Shown one piece after another: positions 49,937 to 58,779 of a DNA stretch of 64,000 nucleotides. The notes under the pieces were generated by a model. That model was not told the DNA's origin. It did not search any database and saw only the letters and a list, made by a program, of their open reading frames with translations. Both the position numbers and the translations under genes were made by a program. This DNA comes from an uncultured Collinsella sp. (lineage in GTDB: Bacteria; Actinomycetota; Coriobacteriia; Coriobacteriales; Coriobacteriaceae): NCBI GenBank assembly GCA_900541475.1, contig UQJV01000004.1, positions 18,972 through 82,971 of the forward strand, given 5' to 3'. The first letter of the stretch is position 1, and the number at the start of each line of letters is the position of its first letter.

Positions 49937-49997
49937 AAAAATGCTAAATATGAGTACTGTTACCGAAATGGATACATTACTCATATTTGGCATTTTT
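49937..49997 (+). repeat. AT-rich long inverted repeat at the end of the tcdA-tatD unit
   Basis: Arms 49937-49956 and 49978-49997 match over 20 bp with one wobble (AAATATGAGTA facing TACTCATATTT), around a 21-nt loop, with T runs after it. It can act as a terminator, but its long, AT-rich arms are unlike the GC-rich terminators nearby. Confidence 0.75.
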
Positions 49998-50006
49998 TGC
50001 ACACGA

Positions 50007-50040
50007 GGTCCCGGGGAGGATCCTGCACCTCCCCGGGACC
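50007..50040. terminator. GC-rich terminator of the fructoselysine operon
   Basis: GGTCCCGGGGAGG (50007-50019) pairs perfectly with CCTCCCCGGGACC (50028-50040). It lies 6 nt past the frlD stop in the minus direction. T tract weak. Confidence 0.65.
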
Positions 50041-50046
50041 GCTCGG

Positions 50047-50910
50047 CTATTCGACGATTGGTGCTCCGTGGCCCCAAGAACCTTCCATGCCGCACACGGT
50101 CGAGGCAAACCCGGCAGCAAAGTCGAGCGCGCGCTCGATGGCCTCGGCGCCATCCTCACCGCGCTTGGCGGAATCGAGATAGCACATCAAAAACGAGGTG
50201 AGGAACGAGTCGCCCGCCCCCATGGTGTCCTTCATGTCCGTTACCGGTTTAGCCAGCTGGCGGTAATAACGCTCGCCGTCGTAAGCAATGCAGCCCTCGG
50301 CGCCCGCCGTAGCCGACACAAAACGCGGACCCAGGCCCTTCACCCATGCCAGACGCTCGCGAATCTCGTCCTCACTCGCAGCATCCGCTGCACTAAAGAA
50401 AGCAAAATCGACGTAGGGCGCAATCTGCTCGTAGTACTCGTCGGTGGAGTCGTCCGAAAAGTCAAAAGAGACCGTGACGCCCGCAGCCTTCAACTTCGGC
50501 AGCTCGCGCTCGGTAAAGCAATAGTTGCCCGAATGAACCACATCGAACTGCTTCATGTACGCAAGGTCAAAGCGATCGAGGACATAGCGCGCATCGCCAC
50601 GGATACCGCCCTCGTTGGAGCCAAGGAAGACACGGTCACCGTCAACGACGGTCACACGAGCCGCTCCGTTCTCGCCAATCATCTGCTCGCACTTGTCAAG
50701 CTCGATACCCTCATCCTCGAGGCTTGCAATGACATGCTCGGCAGCGGCGTCATTGCCAAAAATGCCCATGTATGCGGAGCGTGCGGCACCGCATTTCTTG
50801 GCATAAACGGCGAAGTTCACCGCGTTACCGCCAGGATACATGGTGTGGATATGCTCGTAGCGATCGACGACGTTGTCGCCAAATCCGAGCGCGTTAACGT
50901 TAAATGCCAT
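50047..50910 (-). CDS. frlD: Fructoselysine 6-kinase-like PfkB kinase
   Basis: A ribokinase-fold (PfkB) sugar kinase close to FrlD, which phosphorylates fructoselysine at C6. N-terminal NALGFGDNVVDRYEHIHTMY, the sugar-binding GGNAVNFAVYAKKCGA, DFSDDSTDEYYEQI, and the catalytic DTMGAGDSFLTSFL near the C-terminus are visible. 287 residues from ATG 50910 (GAAGGG 8 nt upstream). It is the last gene of an operon with FrlB- and FrlC-like genes and a carrier. Another glycated amino acid, for example fructose-asparagine type, is possible. Confidence 0.9.
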   Translation of the reverse strand: MAFNVNALGFGDNVVDRYEHIHTMYPGGNAVNFAVYAKKCGAARSAYMGIFGNDAAAEHVIASLEDEGIELDKCEQMIGENGAARVTVVDGDRVFLGSNEGGIRGDARYVLDRFDLAYMKQFDVVHSGNYCFTERELPKLKAAGVTVSFDFSDDSTDEYYEQIAPYVDFAFFSAADAASEDEIRERLAWVKGLGPRFVSATAGAEGCIAYDGERYYRQLAKPVTDMKDTMGAGDSFLTSFLMCYLDSAKRGEDGAEAIERALDFAAGFASTVCGMEGSWGHGAPIVE

Positions 50911-50923
50911 GGTATTTACCCTT

Positions 50924-51892
50924 CTAGTACTCGACGACGCCCATGTAGCGACGGAAATCGGGATCATGGTCAAACACCTTGCCGCGTGCAGCACGCAGCT
51001 CGCAGTTCATGGCGTAGAACAGCACCGGGTCCAGATAGGCACGGACGCTCGCCGGCACGGCTTCCATACCGTACTCCTTGGCATCGAGCACCATCAGCGT
51101 ATCGGTATGCGTCTTAAGGAACGCCAGGGCGCGCTCGTCCATAGCACGGCACTCGCTGGAGCCCATCTGCAGGAAGTAAAAAACGCCATCCTGAGTAGCC
51201 TCGAAGGGGCCGTGGAAGTACTCGGCAGAGTGGATGTAGCTGCAGTGCTGCCACTGCATCTCCATAAGAGAGCAGATAGCGAAACCGTAGGTCTGGCTAA
51301 AGTTGGGACCGCTGCCCAGAATGTAGAAGAACTCGTGCTCCTGGCAAAGCTTGGCAAAACGATCGCCCAGCTCGGCATTTACCTTCTCACGTGCCGGGGG
51401 AAGAATCTTATCCATCTCGGCGATACCGGCATACATATCGGCAAGATCGGCGTAGCCCTCCTGCTGATCGAGCAGCTCGGCCGCAAGCGACAGCGAAATG
51501 CCAGCGGGGACCTCGGCCTGCGGCACGCCCTCGCCCCACGGGTAGACCCACGTGGTCCACTTGCCGGAGTCGATCTTGGATCCAGCGTTGTCGGTCTGGG
51601 CGATCACCGTAGCGCCGGCGGCAAGGGCAATCTCGCAGCCCTCGACGACCTCCGGGGTATTGCCACTGTGGCTGCAAGCGATGACCAGGGACTTCTCGCC
51701 CAGACGACGCGGACGCATAATGTCGAATTCACGCGCGGTATAGATATACGAAGTGAAGGTGGTTGCCTCGCGCTGCAGAAGCTCATGAGCCGGGATCAAA
51801 TCGATCATGGAGCCACCGCAAGCAATCCAGTAGACGCTGTCGAACTTGCCCTTCTCGGCAATTGCCTCTTTGATCAGATCGTGTGCGTTCAT
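50924..51892 (-). CDS. frlB: Fructoselysine-6-phosphate deglycase-like SIS protein
   Basis: A SIS-domain isomerase that would split a 6-phosphorylated Amadori compound into glucose-6-phosphate and a free amine. Two SIS units are seen: YWIACGGSMIDLIPAHELLQ with VIACSHSGNTPEVVE, and EFFYILGSGPNFSQTYGFAI with SAEYFHGPFEAT. The C-terminal DPDFRRYMGVVEY matches the FrlB end. AAAGGA precedes ATG 51892 by 8 nt. Gene order kinase, deglycase, epimerase follows the Escherichia frl operon partly. Product glucose-6-phosphate can be used directly by the pgi nearby. Confidence 0.9.
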   Translation of the reverse strand: MNAHDLIKEAIAEKGKFDSVYWIACGGSMIDLIPAHELLQREATTFTSYIYTAREFDIMRPRRLGEKSLVIACSHSGNTPEVVEGCEIALAAGATVIAQTDNAGSKIDSGKWTTWVYPWGEGVPQAEVPAGISLSLAAELLDQQEGYADLADMYAGIAEMDKILPPAREKVNAELGDRFAKLCQEHEFFYILGSGPNFSQTYGFAICSLMEMQWQHCSYIHSAEYFHGPFEATQDGVFYFLQMGSSECRAMDERALAFLKTHTDTLMVLDAKEYGMEAVPASVRAYLDPVLFYAMNCELRAARGKVFDHDPDFRRYMGVVEY

Positions 51893-51954
51893 ATCCAGTT
51901 CCTTTCTTGTTTGGGCCGCAATCAATGACGTTGGTTGCGTGGCCGATAGTTGTT

Positions 51955-52806
51955 TTAGTCAATCAGATATTTCTCGAATGCGGCCATGTTCTTGGCATCT
52001 GCCGCCGCCGGGTCATCGTAGTAACGGCCGTCCGTGATTTCCTGGCCCAGCATGCCGTCGAAACCATGGGCGTTGAGTGTGGCGACGAAGGCGTCCATAT
52101 CGTGCTTGCCATCGCCCCACACCAGATGGCCATACGGGTCGCCGTCGATAAAGTGCATCTCGTGAATTGCCCCATCACCAAAAGCGGCAAACCAGTCCTC
52201 AAGCGTCTCGCCTGCAACGCCCATCGCGGTTGTATCAACCATGGGCTGTAAGTACGGGCTCGCGACCTCGTCAATCATGCGCTTCGCATCGGAAACCGTC
52301 GTCACAAGGTTGCTCTCCTCGGGACGCAGGCTTTCCATCGTAAGCACCAGACCGTGCTCGCCGGCATACTCCGCCAGAATGGACAAGTGCTCGCGGCTGC
52401 GCTTCCAGGCTTCCTCGCGGTCCTCGTCCCAGTCGCCCCAGCCCGAGTTGACGGACATACGGTCGCACCCAAGTACCTCGGCAAGCTCAATGCCGTGCTT
52501 AAAGTACGCCAGGCTGCGCTGTTCATGCAACGGTTTGCGTGCGCAGTACTGCCAAGGATAGACAACATTCTCGGGGCACAGAGTACGATATCTAAGCCCA
52601 CGGTCTGCAGCTTTTTTCGCCAGGACCTCAGCCTCAAAGTAGCCCGTGTGGTCGAGCGTCACATGCGGCTCCGCGCACCACAGCTCAATGGACTCAAAGC
52701 CCAAGCGCTGCTGCACATCAAGGAAGTAATCGAGCGACCACATGATGTAGTGGATATTCATGCCCGCAATCTGTTCGCGGCGCAGCGTCGGTTTGGATTC
52801 AGACAT
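51955..52806 (-). CDS. frlC: Fructoselysine 3-epimerase-like protein
   Basis: A TIM-barrel sugar phosphate isomerase/epimerase of the AP-endonuclease-2 fold like FrlC, which interconverts psicoselysine and fructoselysine. MNIHYIMWSLDYFLDVQQRL, ELWCAEPHVTLDHTGYF, MSVNSGWGDWDEDREEAWKR, VLTMESLRPEESNLV (metal Glu), VDTTAM, MHFIDGDPYGHLVWGDG (metal ligands) and MLGQEITDGRYY are present. AAGGAGG precedes ATG 52806. One base separates it from the amidohydrolase stop. Widens substrate range of the operon. Confidence 0.87.
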   Translation of the reverse strand: MSESKPTLRREQIAGMNIHYIMWSLDYFLDVQQRLGFESIELWCAEPHVTLDHTGYFEAEVLAKKAADRGLRYRTLCPENVVYPWQYCARKPLHEQRSLAYFKHGIELAEVLGCDRMSVNSGWGDWDEDREEAWKRSREHLSILAEYAGEHGLVLTMESLRPEESNLVTTVSDAKRMIDEVASPYLQPMVDTTAMGVAGETLEDWFAAFGDGAIHEMHFIDGDPYGHLVWGDGKHDMDAFVATLNAHGFDGMLGQEITDGRYYDDPAAADAKNMAAFEKYLID

Positions 52807-52807
52807 C

Positions 52808-54391
52808 CTATGCCTCCTTATTTCGATCGAACACGATTTGTCCGTCCGACATCGTCATATCAACCGAAAGATCGCGTGCGTCGCGATAATCGAGGTCGAA
52901 CACATCCCGATCGAGCACGCAGATATCGGCAAGTTTGCCGACCTCGAGCGTACCCAGCTCGTCTTCGCGCATCAGATCGTACGCGCCCCCGGCAGTCCAA
53001 GCGCGCAAGAGCTCGACAAGCGTCAGCACGTTGGCCTCATTCACGGGCAGTCCGTCGGCGAAGAATCCGCCGCACGCGCTGTAGATTGACTCGCCCAGGC
53101 TCGGAACCAGCAGCGGCAAATCCGTACCACAGCACACCGTGCATCCGGAATCTTCCATGCCGCGGCGATTCCAGCTGTGCAAAAGTCGCGTCTCGCCAAT
53201 TTGTCGACGCATCATCGACAGGCAATCCTCGCGCCGGTCCAGCGTCAGAATCTGCGGATAGACCTCGCAAATTCCACCTAACTTGCCAAACTCGACAAGA
53301 TCGGTCGGGTCAGAGTTCTCGAGATCGGTAATCGCATGGCGTCGAAGCATCCGTCCATGCTCGTCTCGAGGCAGCGAGGCATAGAGCGCCACGGTGCGAC
53401 GAACGGCGCCATCGCCCTGGCAATGCAAGGAATATCGGAAACCGTCAGCATCAATTGCACGCAGCTCGTTCTCAATCAGATCCCATTCGGGCTCCTCGAC
53501 AACCGTCTTGCCGGCAGCGCCCGCATCGGCCGTGTCCTCATAGGGGTCAATCATCTCGGCAAGCCCCGCCCATACGCCTCGATCGGTCATACGGTTGAAG
53601 CCAGAAAAACGAACGAACGGTCCCCGGAAGCGCTCTCGTGCCTCGCGGGCATATGCCAGATTTGCACCGGCACCCACCGGCTGCGACATCATAGAGACGC
53701 GAACCGTCAGCTCACCAGATTCCTCACGGCGAGCCATTTCGTCGGCAAAGCCGTAGTAGTCATCAAACGCCATCTCCTTGATGGCGGTAACGCCGCGCTC
53801 GTTAAGCATGCTCATGTAGTCCGAATACCCCGCGCGCACCTCGGGCAGCGCGAGGAAATCGCTCATCATGCGCCAGATCTTCTCGGCATAGCACGCCTGC
53901 GGTGTAAAACCGTATCGCGCACTGGCGGCAGCATTGAGAACGCAGGTCTCCGCGCCCGGTGTAAAGCAGACGACAGGGATATCACCAAAAAACTCGTCAA
54001 ACACAGCTGCCGTATTTGCGTTCTCGGCATCCGATGCCAACGTTTCGGGCAGGTTGTGGCCAAAAGCCGCCGCGCAATCCGGATGATCATCTTTCCATGC
54101 ACGCAAGAGCGACACGGCCTCTTTGGCATCAGCGACGCCGGACAGATCAGACCCCAACGTCCGCAGTGCCCAGCCCGTATAGAAGGTATGCACATCGATC
54201 AGGCCGGGCATGACGGTGCGGTCGCCCAGGTCAACTACCTCGTCCGCCTGGGTCAAATACGAAGCTACCTCGCACTTGGTGCCAACCGCCTCAATTCGAT
54301 TGCCACGGACCGCTACGAAACCTTCAAACGGCAGGTCCCCCGTACCGGTAAAGACGCTCTTAGACGTCAGGACCGTCAAACAATCAGACAT
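52808..54391 (-). CDS. YtcJ-like metal-dependent amidohydrolase
   Basis: A 527-residue amidohydrolase-superfamily protein. The N-terminal beta-sandwich part (VRGNRIEAVGTKCEV) precedes VMPGLIDVHTFYTG, where the usual HxH motif reads HTF, so one metal His is replaced. Later ligands include SLHCQGDGAVRRTVAL (His in strand 6 area), HAITDLENSDPTD and CCGTDLPLLVPS (Asp). The C-terminal KLADICVLDRDVF closes the sandwich. In the fructoselysine operon it may release an amine or amino acid from N-acyl or peptide-linked Amadori compounds. GGTGG precedes ATG 54391. Specificity not readable. Confidence 0.8.
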   Translation of the reverse strand: MSDCLTVLTSKSVFTGTGDLPFEGFVAVRGNRIEAVGTKCEVASYLTQADEVVDLGDRTVMPGLIDVHTFYTGWALRTLGSDLSGVADAKEAVSLLRAWKDDHPDCAAAFGHNLPETLASDAENANTAAVFDEFFGDIPVVCFTPGAETCVLNAAASARYGFTPQACYAEKIWRMMSDFLALPEVRAGYSDYMSMLNERGVTAIKEMAFDDYYGFADEMARREESGELTVRVSMMSQPVGAGANLAYAREARERFRGPFVRFSGFNRMTDRGVWAGLAEMIDPYEDTADAGAAGKTVVEEPEWDLIENELRAIDADGFRYSLHCQGDGAVRRTVALYASLPRDEHGRMLRRHAITDLENSDPTDLVEFGKLGGICEVYPQILTLDRREDCLSMMRRQIGETRLLHSWNRRGMEDSGCTVCCGTDLPLLVPSLGESIYSACGGFFADGLPVNEANVLTLVELLRAWTAGGAYDLMREDELGTLEVGKLADICVLDRDVFDLDYRDARDLSVDMTMSDGQIVFDRNKEA

Positions 54392-54400
54392 CACAACCAC

Positions 54401-55864
54401 CTACACCGGAAGCATGCCAGAGATTGCCGTTACGATCAGGCCAAAGACGACCATGAAGATGAAGAACTTCCAAATGGTCTTCCACCATTGGCCAAACGAA
54501 ATCTTAGCCACGGCAAGGCCGGCGACCGTCATGCCCGCCACGGGACTGATGGTGTTGATGGTCTGATTAGCAAACTGGAGCGCGGTAACGGCAGCTTCGG
54601 GATTGAGGCCCATAAGCTCGGTCAGCGGACCCATGACGGGCATGGTGAGCGCCGCAAGTCCAGAACTCGAGGGAACCAGCAAAGAGAGCAGGCCAAGGAC
54701 GATATACATAAACGTGGTGTAGACGGCAGCGGGCGCACCGGCGAGCGCAGTAGCGAGCGCCTGGAGGATGGTGTCGATGATCATGCCGCCCTCGGCGATG
54801 ACCAGAATGCCGCGAGCGATACCGATAACGATGGCGGCGTACGCAAAGTCGGCAATGCCTTTAACGAACTCCTCGGCGATCGTCTGCTGGTCAAGGCCGC
54901 CCAGGATACCGGCAAGCAAGCCCATACCAAGGAACACGGCGGAAATCTCATTCATGTACCAGCCCTGGGTAACAAGACCCCAGACGATAATGCCCATACC
55001 GCAGGCAAAATCGATAAGCACGAGCTTCTGACGGGTAGTGAACTCTTCCTCGATGGAGGCATCGGTCACGGAAAACTCAACACGCTTGAGCTTGTCGTCC
55101 TCGTACGTAATGGACGACTCGGGGTTTTTCTTGACGCGCATGGCATAGCGCATGGCCCATGCGATGCCAACGGCGGTAAAGATGACCCAAGAGATGGCGC
55201 GCAGCCACAGCTGAGGATTGCCCTCGATGCCGATAATGCCTTGGGCGATCAAAACATTGAACGGGTCGATGGTCGAAGCACAATATCCCAGGTTAGGACC
55301 AAGGAAGCAGATGATGAATGCCGTCATCGAGTCATAACCGATACCCATCATGATGGGAATGAAGATGGCATAGAACGGCAGGGCTTCCTCAGACATACCA
55401 AACGTAGTGCCGCAAATGGACAGCAACGTCATCGTGATGGGAATGATGAGGATGTCCTTGTTCTTGAGCTTTTTAATCACACGGCTCATGCCGGCATTCA
55501 AAGCGTTGGTCTTGGTGATGACTGCGAACGATCCGCCAATCAATAAGACGAACGCAACGACGTCAGCAGCCTCCTGGATGCCCTTAGTGGGCGCTTGCAG
55601 GACCGCAAAGATATCCTGGCCCAGATTGATGGTCTCGCCGGTCTCGGAATCGGTGTAATTCTTATCGACCTGTTCATAGGTACCAGCAACGGCGACTTCA
55701 CGCTCGCCCGCCGCTGTCGAAATCGTCTTGCGCTGATACTGACCAGAGGGAACGATCCAGGTCAGGACCGCAAAGACAACAATCAGCAAGAACATGATCG
55801 TATAGACATGCGGTAATTTGAACTTAAAACGTCTGTTTGTCTTCTTCGCCTTCGTATCTGACAT
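54401..55864 (-). CDS. YfcC-family membrane carrier
   Basis: A 487-residue carrier of the YfcC/C4-dicarboxylate-type family (Pfam DcuC/YfcC group), with about 11-12 membrane segments, for example VYTIMFLLIVVFAVLTWIVP, VVAFVLLIGGSFAVITKTNA, VFLGMGLLAGILGGL and FFIFMVVFGLIVTAI. Family landmarks are SGQYQR, the hairpin segment TTFGMSEEALPFYAIFIP and LVPSSSGLAALTMPVMGPL. GGAGG precedes ATG 55864. First gene of the operon, in the place of the APC-type FrlA permease of Escherichia, so probably imports the glycated substrate. Confidence 0.88.
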   Translation of the reverse strand: MSDTKAKKTNRRFKFKLPHVYTIMFLLIVVFAVLTWIVPSGQYQRKTISTAAGEREVAVAGTYEQVDKNYTDSETGETINLGQDIFAVLQAPTKGIQEAADVVAFVLLIGGSFAVITKTNALNAGMSRVIKKLKNKDILIIPITMTLLSICGTTFGMSEEALPFYAIFIPIMMGIGYDSMTAFIICFLGPNLGYCASTIDPFNVLIAQGIIGIEGNPQLWLRAISWVIFTAVGIAWAMRYAMRVKKNPESSITYEDDKLKRVEFSVTDASIEEEFTTRQKLVLIDFACGMGIIVWGLVTQGWYMNEISAVFLGMGLLAGILGGLDQQTIAEEFVKGIADFAYAAIVIGIARGILVIAEGGMIIDTILQALATALAGAPAAVYTTFMYIVLGLLSLLVPSSSGLAALTMPVMGPLTELMGLNPEAAVTALQFANQTINTISPVAGMTVAGLAVAKISFGQWWKTIWKFFIFMVVFGLIVTAISGMLPV

Positions 55865-56035
55865 AGATACCTCCAAAGAACTCGAGACTGCATCACATCT
55901 CGCTTCAACGCTTGCACAAGGCAAACGTTCTATGACGTTCTATAGATTACCAGCAGCTTTTCTTGTCATCAAGATAATTTCAAACTGATTGCCGCGACGC
56001 GGTTGAACGGTTGCGTTCGCGCCGTGAACGGTATG

Positions 56036-56069
56036 GAGACGCCCGGTGAGATGATCCACCGGGCGTCTC
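56036..56069 (-). terminator. Terminator after the GntR regulator gene
   Basis: GAGACGCCCGGTG (56036-56048) pairs perfectly with CACCGGGCGTCTC (56057-56069), 14 nt after the regulator stop. It separates the regulator from the carrier operon on the same strand. Confidence 0.75.
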
Positions 56070-56082
56070 AATTCGCAATGTC

Positions 56083-56826
56083 CTAGATGTCAAAAACGTA
56101 GCGAGACCCAACGATCCGCTGACGACCGATGATAAACGGCCGCCGCTGCTCATCGAAAAAGAAGGCTTCCATATAAAACAAGGGTTCGCCAACGGGAACT
56201 GCCAACAGCCGAGCGACCTCGGGCGACGCGCACGCGATCTCGAGTGTGCACGGGTCGGTAAACGCGGGCGTACGGCCCGTCCGGTTGCGCACGAACTCAA
56301 AAATGGATTGGTTAGATAGAGGTGCCGTTGATAGATAAGCGTTGTCCTCGTAAACGTATATGTTGTTCTCGAGCATGACGGGGACTCCATCGGCAGTGCG
56401 CACACGCTCAACGCAAATCAAATCAGTTCCAACGGGAACACCAAAGAACTGCGCTTCGGTAGAATCCGCCGGCAGTATCTTTCTCGAAATGACGCACGCC
56501 CCCGGCTCCATTCCGTTAACGCGGCATGCGTCCGAAAAACTCTGGACGTCATCCTTCTGGCGAATCTTGCGCTTAAGCTTGGGGGCATTGACAAACGTGC
56601 CTTTCCCCTGCCGCTTCGTTAGATAGCCCTGCTGGACGAGCTCCTCAATAGCGCGTCGCACGGTAACGCGGCCAACTTTATAGCTCTCAGCCAATTCGAA
56701 TTCGTTGGGTATCCGCGCGCCCGCCTTGTATGCACCGGAGCTGATTTCGTTTTTAATGATATCGATAACCTGTTGGTACAGCGGTATCGCTGCTTTACCG
56801 TCAGTTAGCCCTTCAGTCGGTGGCAT
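56083..56826 (-). CDS. frlR: GntR/HutC-family regulator (FrlR-like)
   Basis: A 247-residue regulator with an N-terminal GntR winged helix (YQQVIDIIKNEISSGAYKAG, then ELAESYKVGRVTVRRAIEEL and GYLTKRQGKGTFV) and a C-terminal UTRA ligand-binding domain (DLICVERVRTADGVPVMLEN, IFEFVRNRTGRTPAFTD, PLFYMEAFFFDEQRRPFIIG). HutC-type regulators sense a sugar phosphate or amine; here a fructoselysine phosphate is likely. GAGAGGG precedes ATG 56826. Upstream of the operon and divided from it by a terminator. Operator not identified. Confidence 0.88.
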   Translation of the reverse strand: MPPTEGLTDGKAAIPLYQQVIDIIKNEISSGAYKAGARIPNEFELAESYKVGRVTVRRAIEELVQQGYLTKRQGKGTFVNAPKLKRKIRQKDDVQSFSDACRVNGMEPGACVISRKILPADSTEAQFFGVPVGTDLICVERVRTADGVPVMLENNIYVYEDNAYLSTAPLSNQSIFEFVRNRTGRTPAFTDPCTLEIACASPEVARLLAVPVGEPLFYMEAFFFDEQRRPFIIGRQRIVGSRYVFDI

Positions 56827-56976
56827 ATACCCTCTCCCAGCACAATTAAGTCTAAAGCGGGCCCAAGGGCATTCAGCAAGCCTTTAAGCCCGCATTAGCA
56901 TTAAGTATGCTTGCTGCCGCACCAAAATGTCGGGTATTTACTCATCTGACCCGAAAAACGCGCAACTACCGCGCTC

Positions 56977-57636
56977 CTAAGAAAGCGTGAGCAGTTCCGG
57001 CAGCTGGTCGATAATCTTGTCCGCGGCATCCTGGCTAAATCCAAAGCGCTCCTCGCGCTTGGCAATGACTGTCAAGCCGGCTCGCTTACCCGCGGTAATG
57101 CCCGGAACGGAATCCTCAACGCAGCAGCAGCGATTCGCGGGCAGCCCCAGCAGATCCAGCGCATGCAGGTAGATGTCGGGCTCGGGCTTGCTCTCCTTAA
57201 ACTGCTCGCCGCTCACCACATACTCAAAGGCATCCGACAGCCCGCATGCGTTGAGCACTTCCTCGATGCTAACCATGGGAGACGAGCTGGCAAGCGCCAC
57301 GCGAACGCCACGGCGCGGCAGCTCTCGAATCGTATCCACGGCGCCTGGGTTAATCAAAGCCTGATAGTCGCGCGGACGTTTATGCGCCCACTCGTCCCAA
57401 CGGGCCAACGCTTCCTCGCCAGTGAAATGCCCCTTACCGGCGCGCTCAAACCAATCGACCAGCATATGCAGGAAGAACTGATGGGAGGTACCGACCTGCC
57501 CATTCAACTCCTCTTGAGTCAGATTAAGCCCCAGCTCCTTGGCAAACGCGGCAGTCTCGCCCAAGTAGTAATACTCGGTATCGACAATGACGCCGTCCAT
57601 GTCAAAGATAACGGCGTCGAACGGAAATGCGGACAC
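56977..57636 (-). CDS. HAD-family hydrolase (beta-phosphoglucomutase-like)
   Basis: A 219-residue HAD phosphatase or mutase with FDAVIFDMDGVIVDTE (nucleophile and acid Asp), ALASSSPMVSIEEVL (motif II Ser region), KPEPDIYLHALDLLG (motif III Lys) and CVEDSVPGITAGKRAG (motif IV). The cap domain of about 60 residues fits the beta-phosphoglucomutase subgroup, though many members are general phosphatases. The GTG at 57636 has AGGGAGGG at 5-6 nt; the longer frame to 57684 is less likely. Followed on the same strand by nothing before the FrlR gene spacer. Confidence 0.86.
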   Translation of the reverse strand: MSAFPFDAVIFDMDGVIVDTEYYYLGETAAFAKELGLNLTQEELNGQVGTSHQFFLHMLVDWFERAGKGHFTGEEALARWDEWAHKRPRDYQALINPGAVDTIRELPRRGVRVALASSSPMVSIEEVLNACGLSDAFEYVVSGEQFKESKPEPDIYLHALDLLGLPANRCCCVEDSVPGITAGKRAGLTVIAKREERFGFSQDAADKIIDQLPELLTLS

Positions 57637-57699
57637 GGCACCCTCCCTAACAAAAGGGCGCCTGTAAGCAGGCGCCCGAACCATGCATTATCGGCGATT

Positions 57700-58542
57700 C
57701 TAGCCCAGCAGCTTATCCAGCGCCACTGCAATACCGTCTTCGTTGTTATTGGCGGTCACCATCTGGGCTACCGCCTTAACCTCATCGACGGCGTTGCCCA
57801 TGGCAACACCGGTACCCGCCCACTCAATCATGGACTTGTCGTTCTGGCCATCGCCAAACGAGACGACCTCGCTGGCATCGATACCGAGCTTGGGCAGGGC
57901 ACCCTCGAGCGCGCGGGCCTTGTCGATACCGGGCGCCGTGTACTCAAAGTACCAGTCGGCCGTAAACATGCCCGAAAGCGTCTGGGTAAAGGGCGCATAC
58001 ATCTCCTCGTAATGCGCCTGTAGGTAGGCCGGGTCGCCTGCCGTCAGCAGCTTGTCCACGAGATAAGCGTCCACAACCTCATGCAAGCTCTCGACCTCAC
58101 GGATCTTAAGGTCGCACGCATCGCGCTCATACTTGACAATATTCTTCTGCGAACCGTCCGGCAGTGTGATCATGCAGCGATACGAGTCCACGACGTGCAG
58201 GTCCCGACCGAGCGAGATCATGGGAATCACGTCGAAATTGCGCAGGTGATCAATCAGGCGATGCAATTCGTCGGCAGGCATAGCCTGATCGAACAGCACC
58301 TCATCGGTCTGAGCGTCGACCACATGCGCGCCATTAAAGGCAACTAGCAGACCATCATGGTTCTGAAGGTCGAGCTCCTGCGCCAAGGCGTGCAGCCCCC
58401 ATGCGGGGCGACCCGAAGCCAAGATGAGCTTAATGCCCGACTCCTGAGCCGCGAGCAGTTTCTCGCGCGTACGCGGGCTGATGACCTTTTGGTCGTTGGT
58501 GAGCGTACCGTCGATATCCATTGCGATGGCTTTGATTGCCAT
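57700..58542 (-). CDS. Cof-type HAD phosphatase
   Basis: A 280-residue Cof-subfamily (HAD IIB) phosphatase acting on sugar phosphates or cofactors. Motif I AIAMDIDGTLTNDQKVISP, motif II ILASGRPAWGLHALAQEL, and motif IV SFGDGQNDKSMIEWAGTGVAMGNA, with a large C2 cap between, are complete. ATG 58542 has AGGGAGG at 6 nt. The extended frame to 58728 is not supported. Same strand as the smaller HAD gene, 63 nt apart, so possibly co-transcribed. Confidence 0.92.
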   Translation of the reverse strand: MAIKAIAMDIDGTLTNDQKVISPRTREKLLAAQESGIKLILASGRPAWGLHALAQELDLQNHDGLLVAFNGAHVVDAQTDEVLFDQAMPADELHRLIDHLRNFDVIPMISLGRDLHVVDSYRCMITLPDGSQKNIVKYERDACDLKIREVESLHEVVDAYLVDKLLTAGDPAYLQAHYEEMYAPFTQTLSGMFTADWYFEYTAPGIDKARALEGALPKLGIDASEVVSFGDGQNDKSMIEWAGTGVAMGNAVDEVKAVAQMVTANNNEDGIAVALDKLLG

Positions 58543-58715
58543 ATATGCCTCCCTGTCATTGAACAACCTTGTCTGAGCCATCATACAGAACACCCACGGC
58601 GGCGCTGTTTGCAACGGGGAAAATGTCATATTGTCCCAAACATGAACGGCGCGCCTTCGACGATTGCGATGCCCGTCGAGGCGCCTCCCGATACATTCCA
58701 TCCTATCCAAATAGC

Positions 58716-58748
58716 AAAGGGCCCGCATCCCAACGGATACGGGCCCTT
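58716..58748 (-). terminator. Terminator of pgi
   Basis: AAAGGGCCCGCATCC (58716-58730) pairs with GGATACGGGCCCTT (58735-58748) with one wobble, about 30 nt past the pgi stop in its direction, ending in a TTT run. Confidence 0.8.
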
Positions 58749-58779
58749 GTCTACTATGCGTTACTTATCGCAGCGAATC

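Noticed and set aside
53336..55546. 736-codon plus-strand frame opposite the amidohydrolase and carrier genes
   Set aside because: It spans two well-supported minus-strand genes, has no recognisable domain, and has the composition of a shadow frame.
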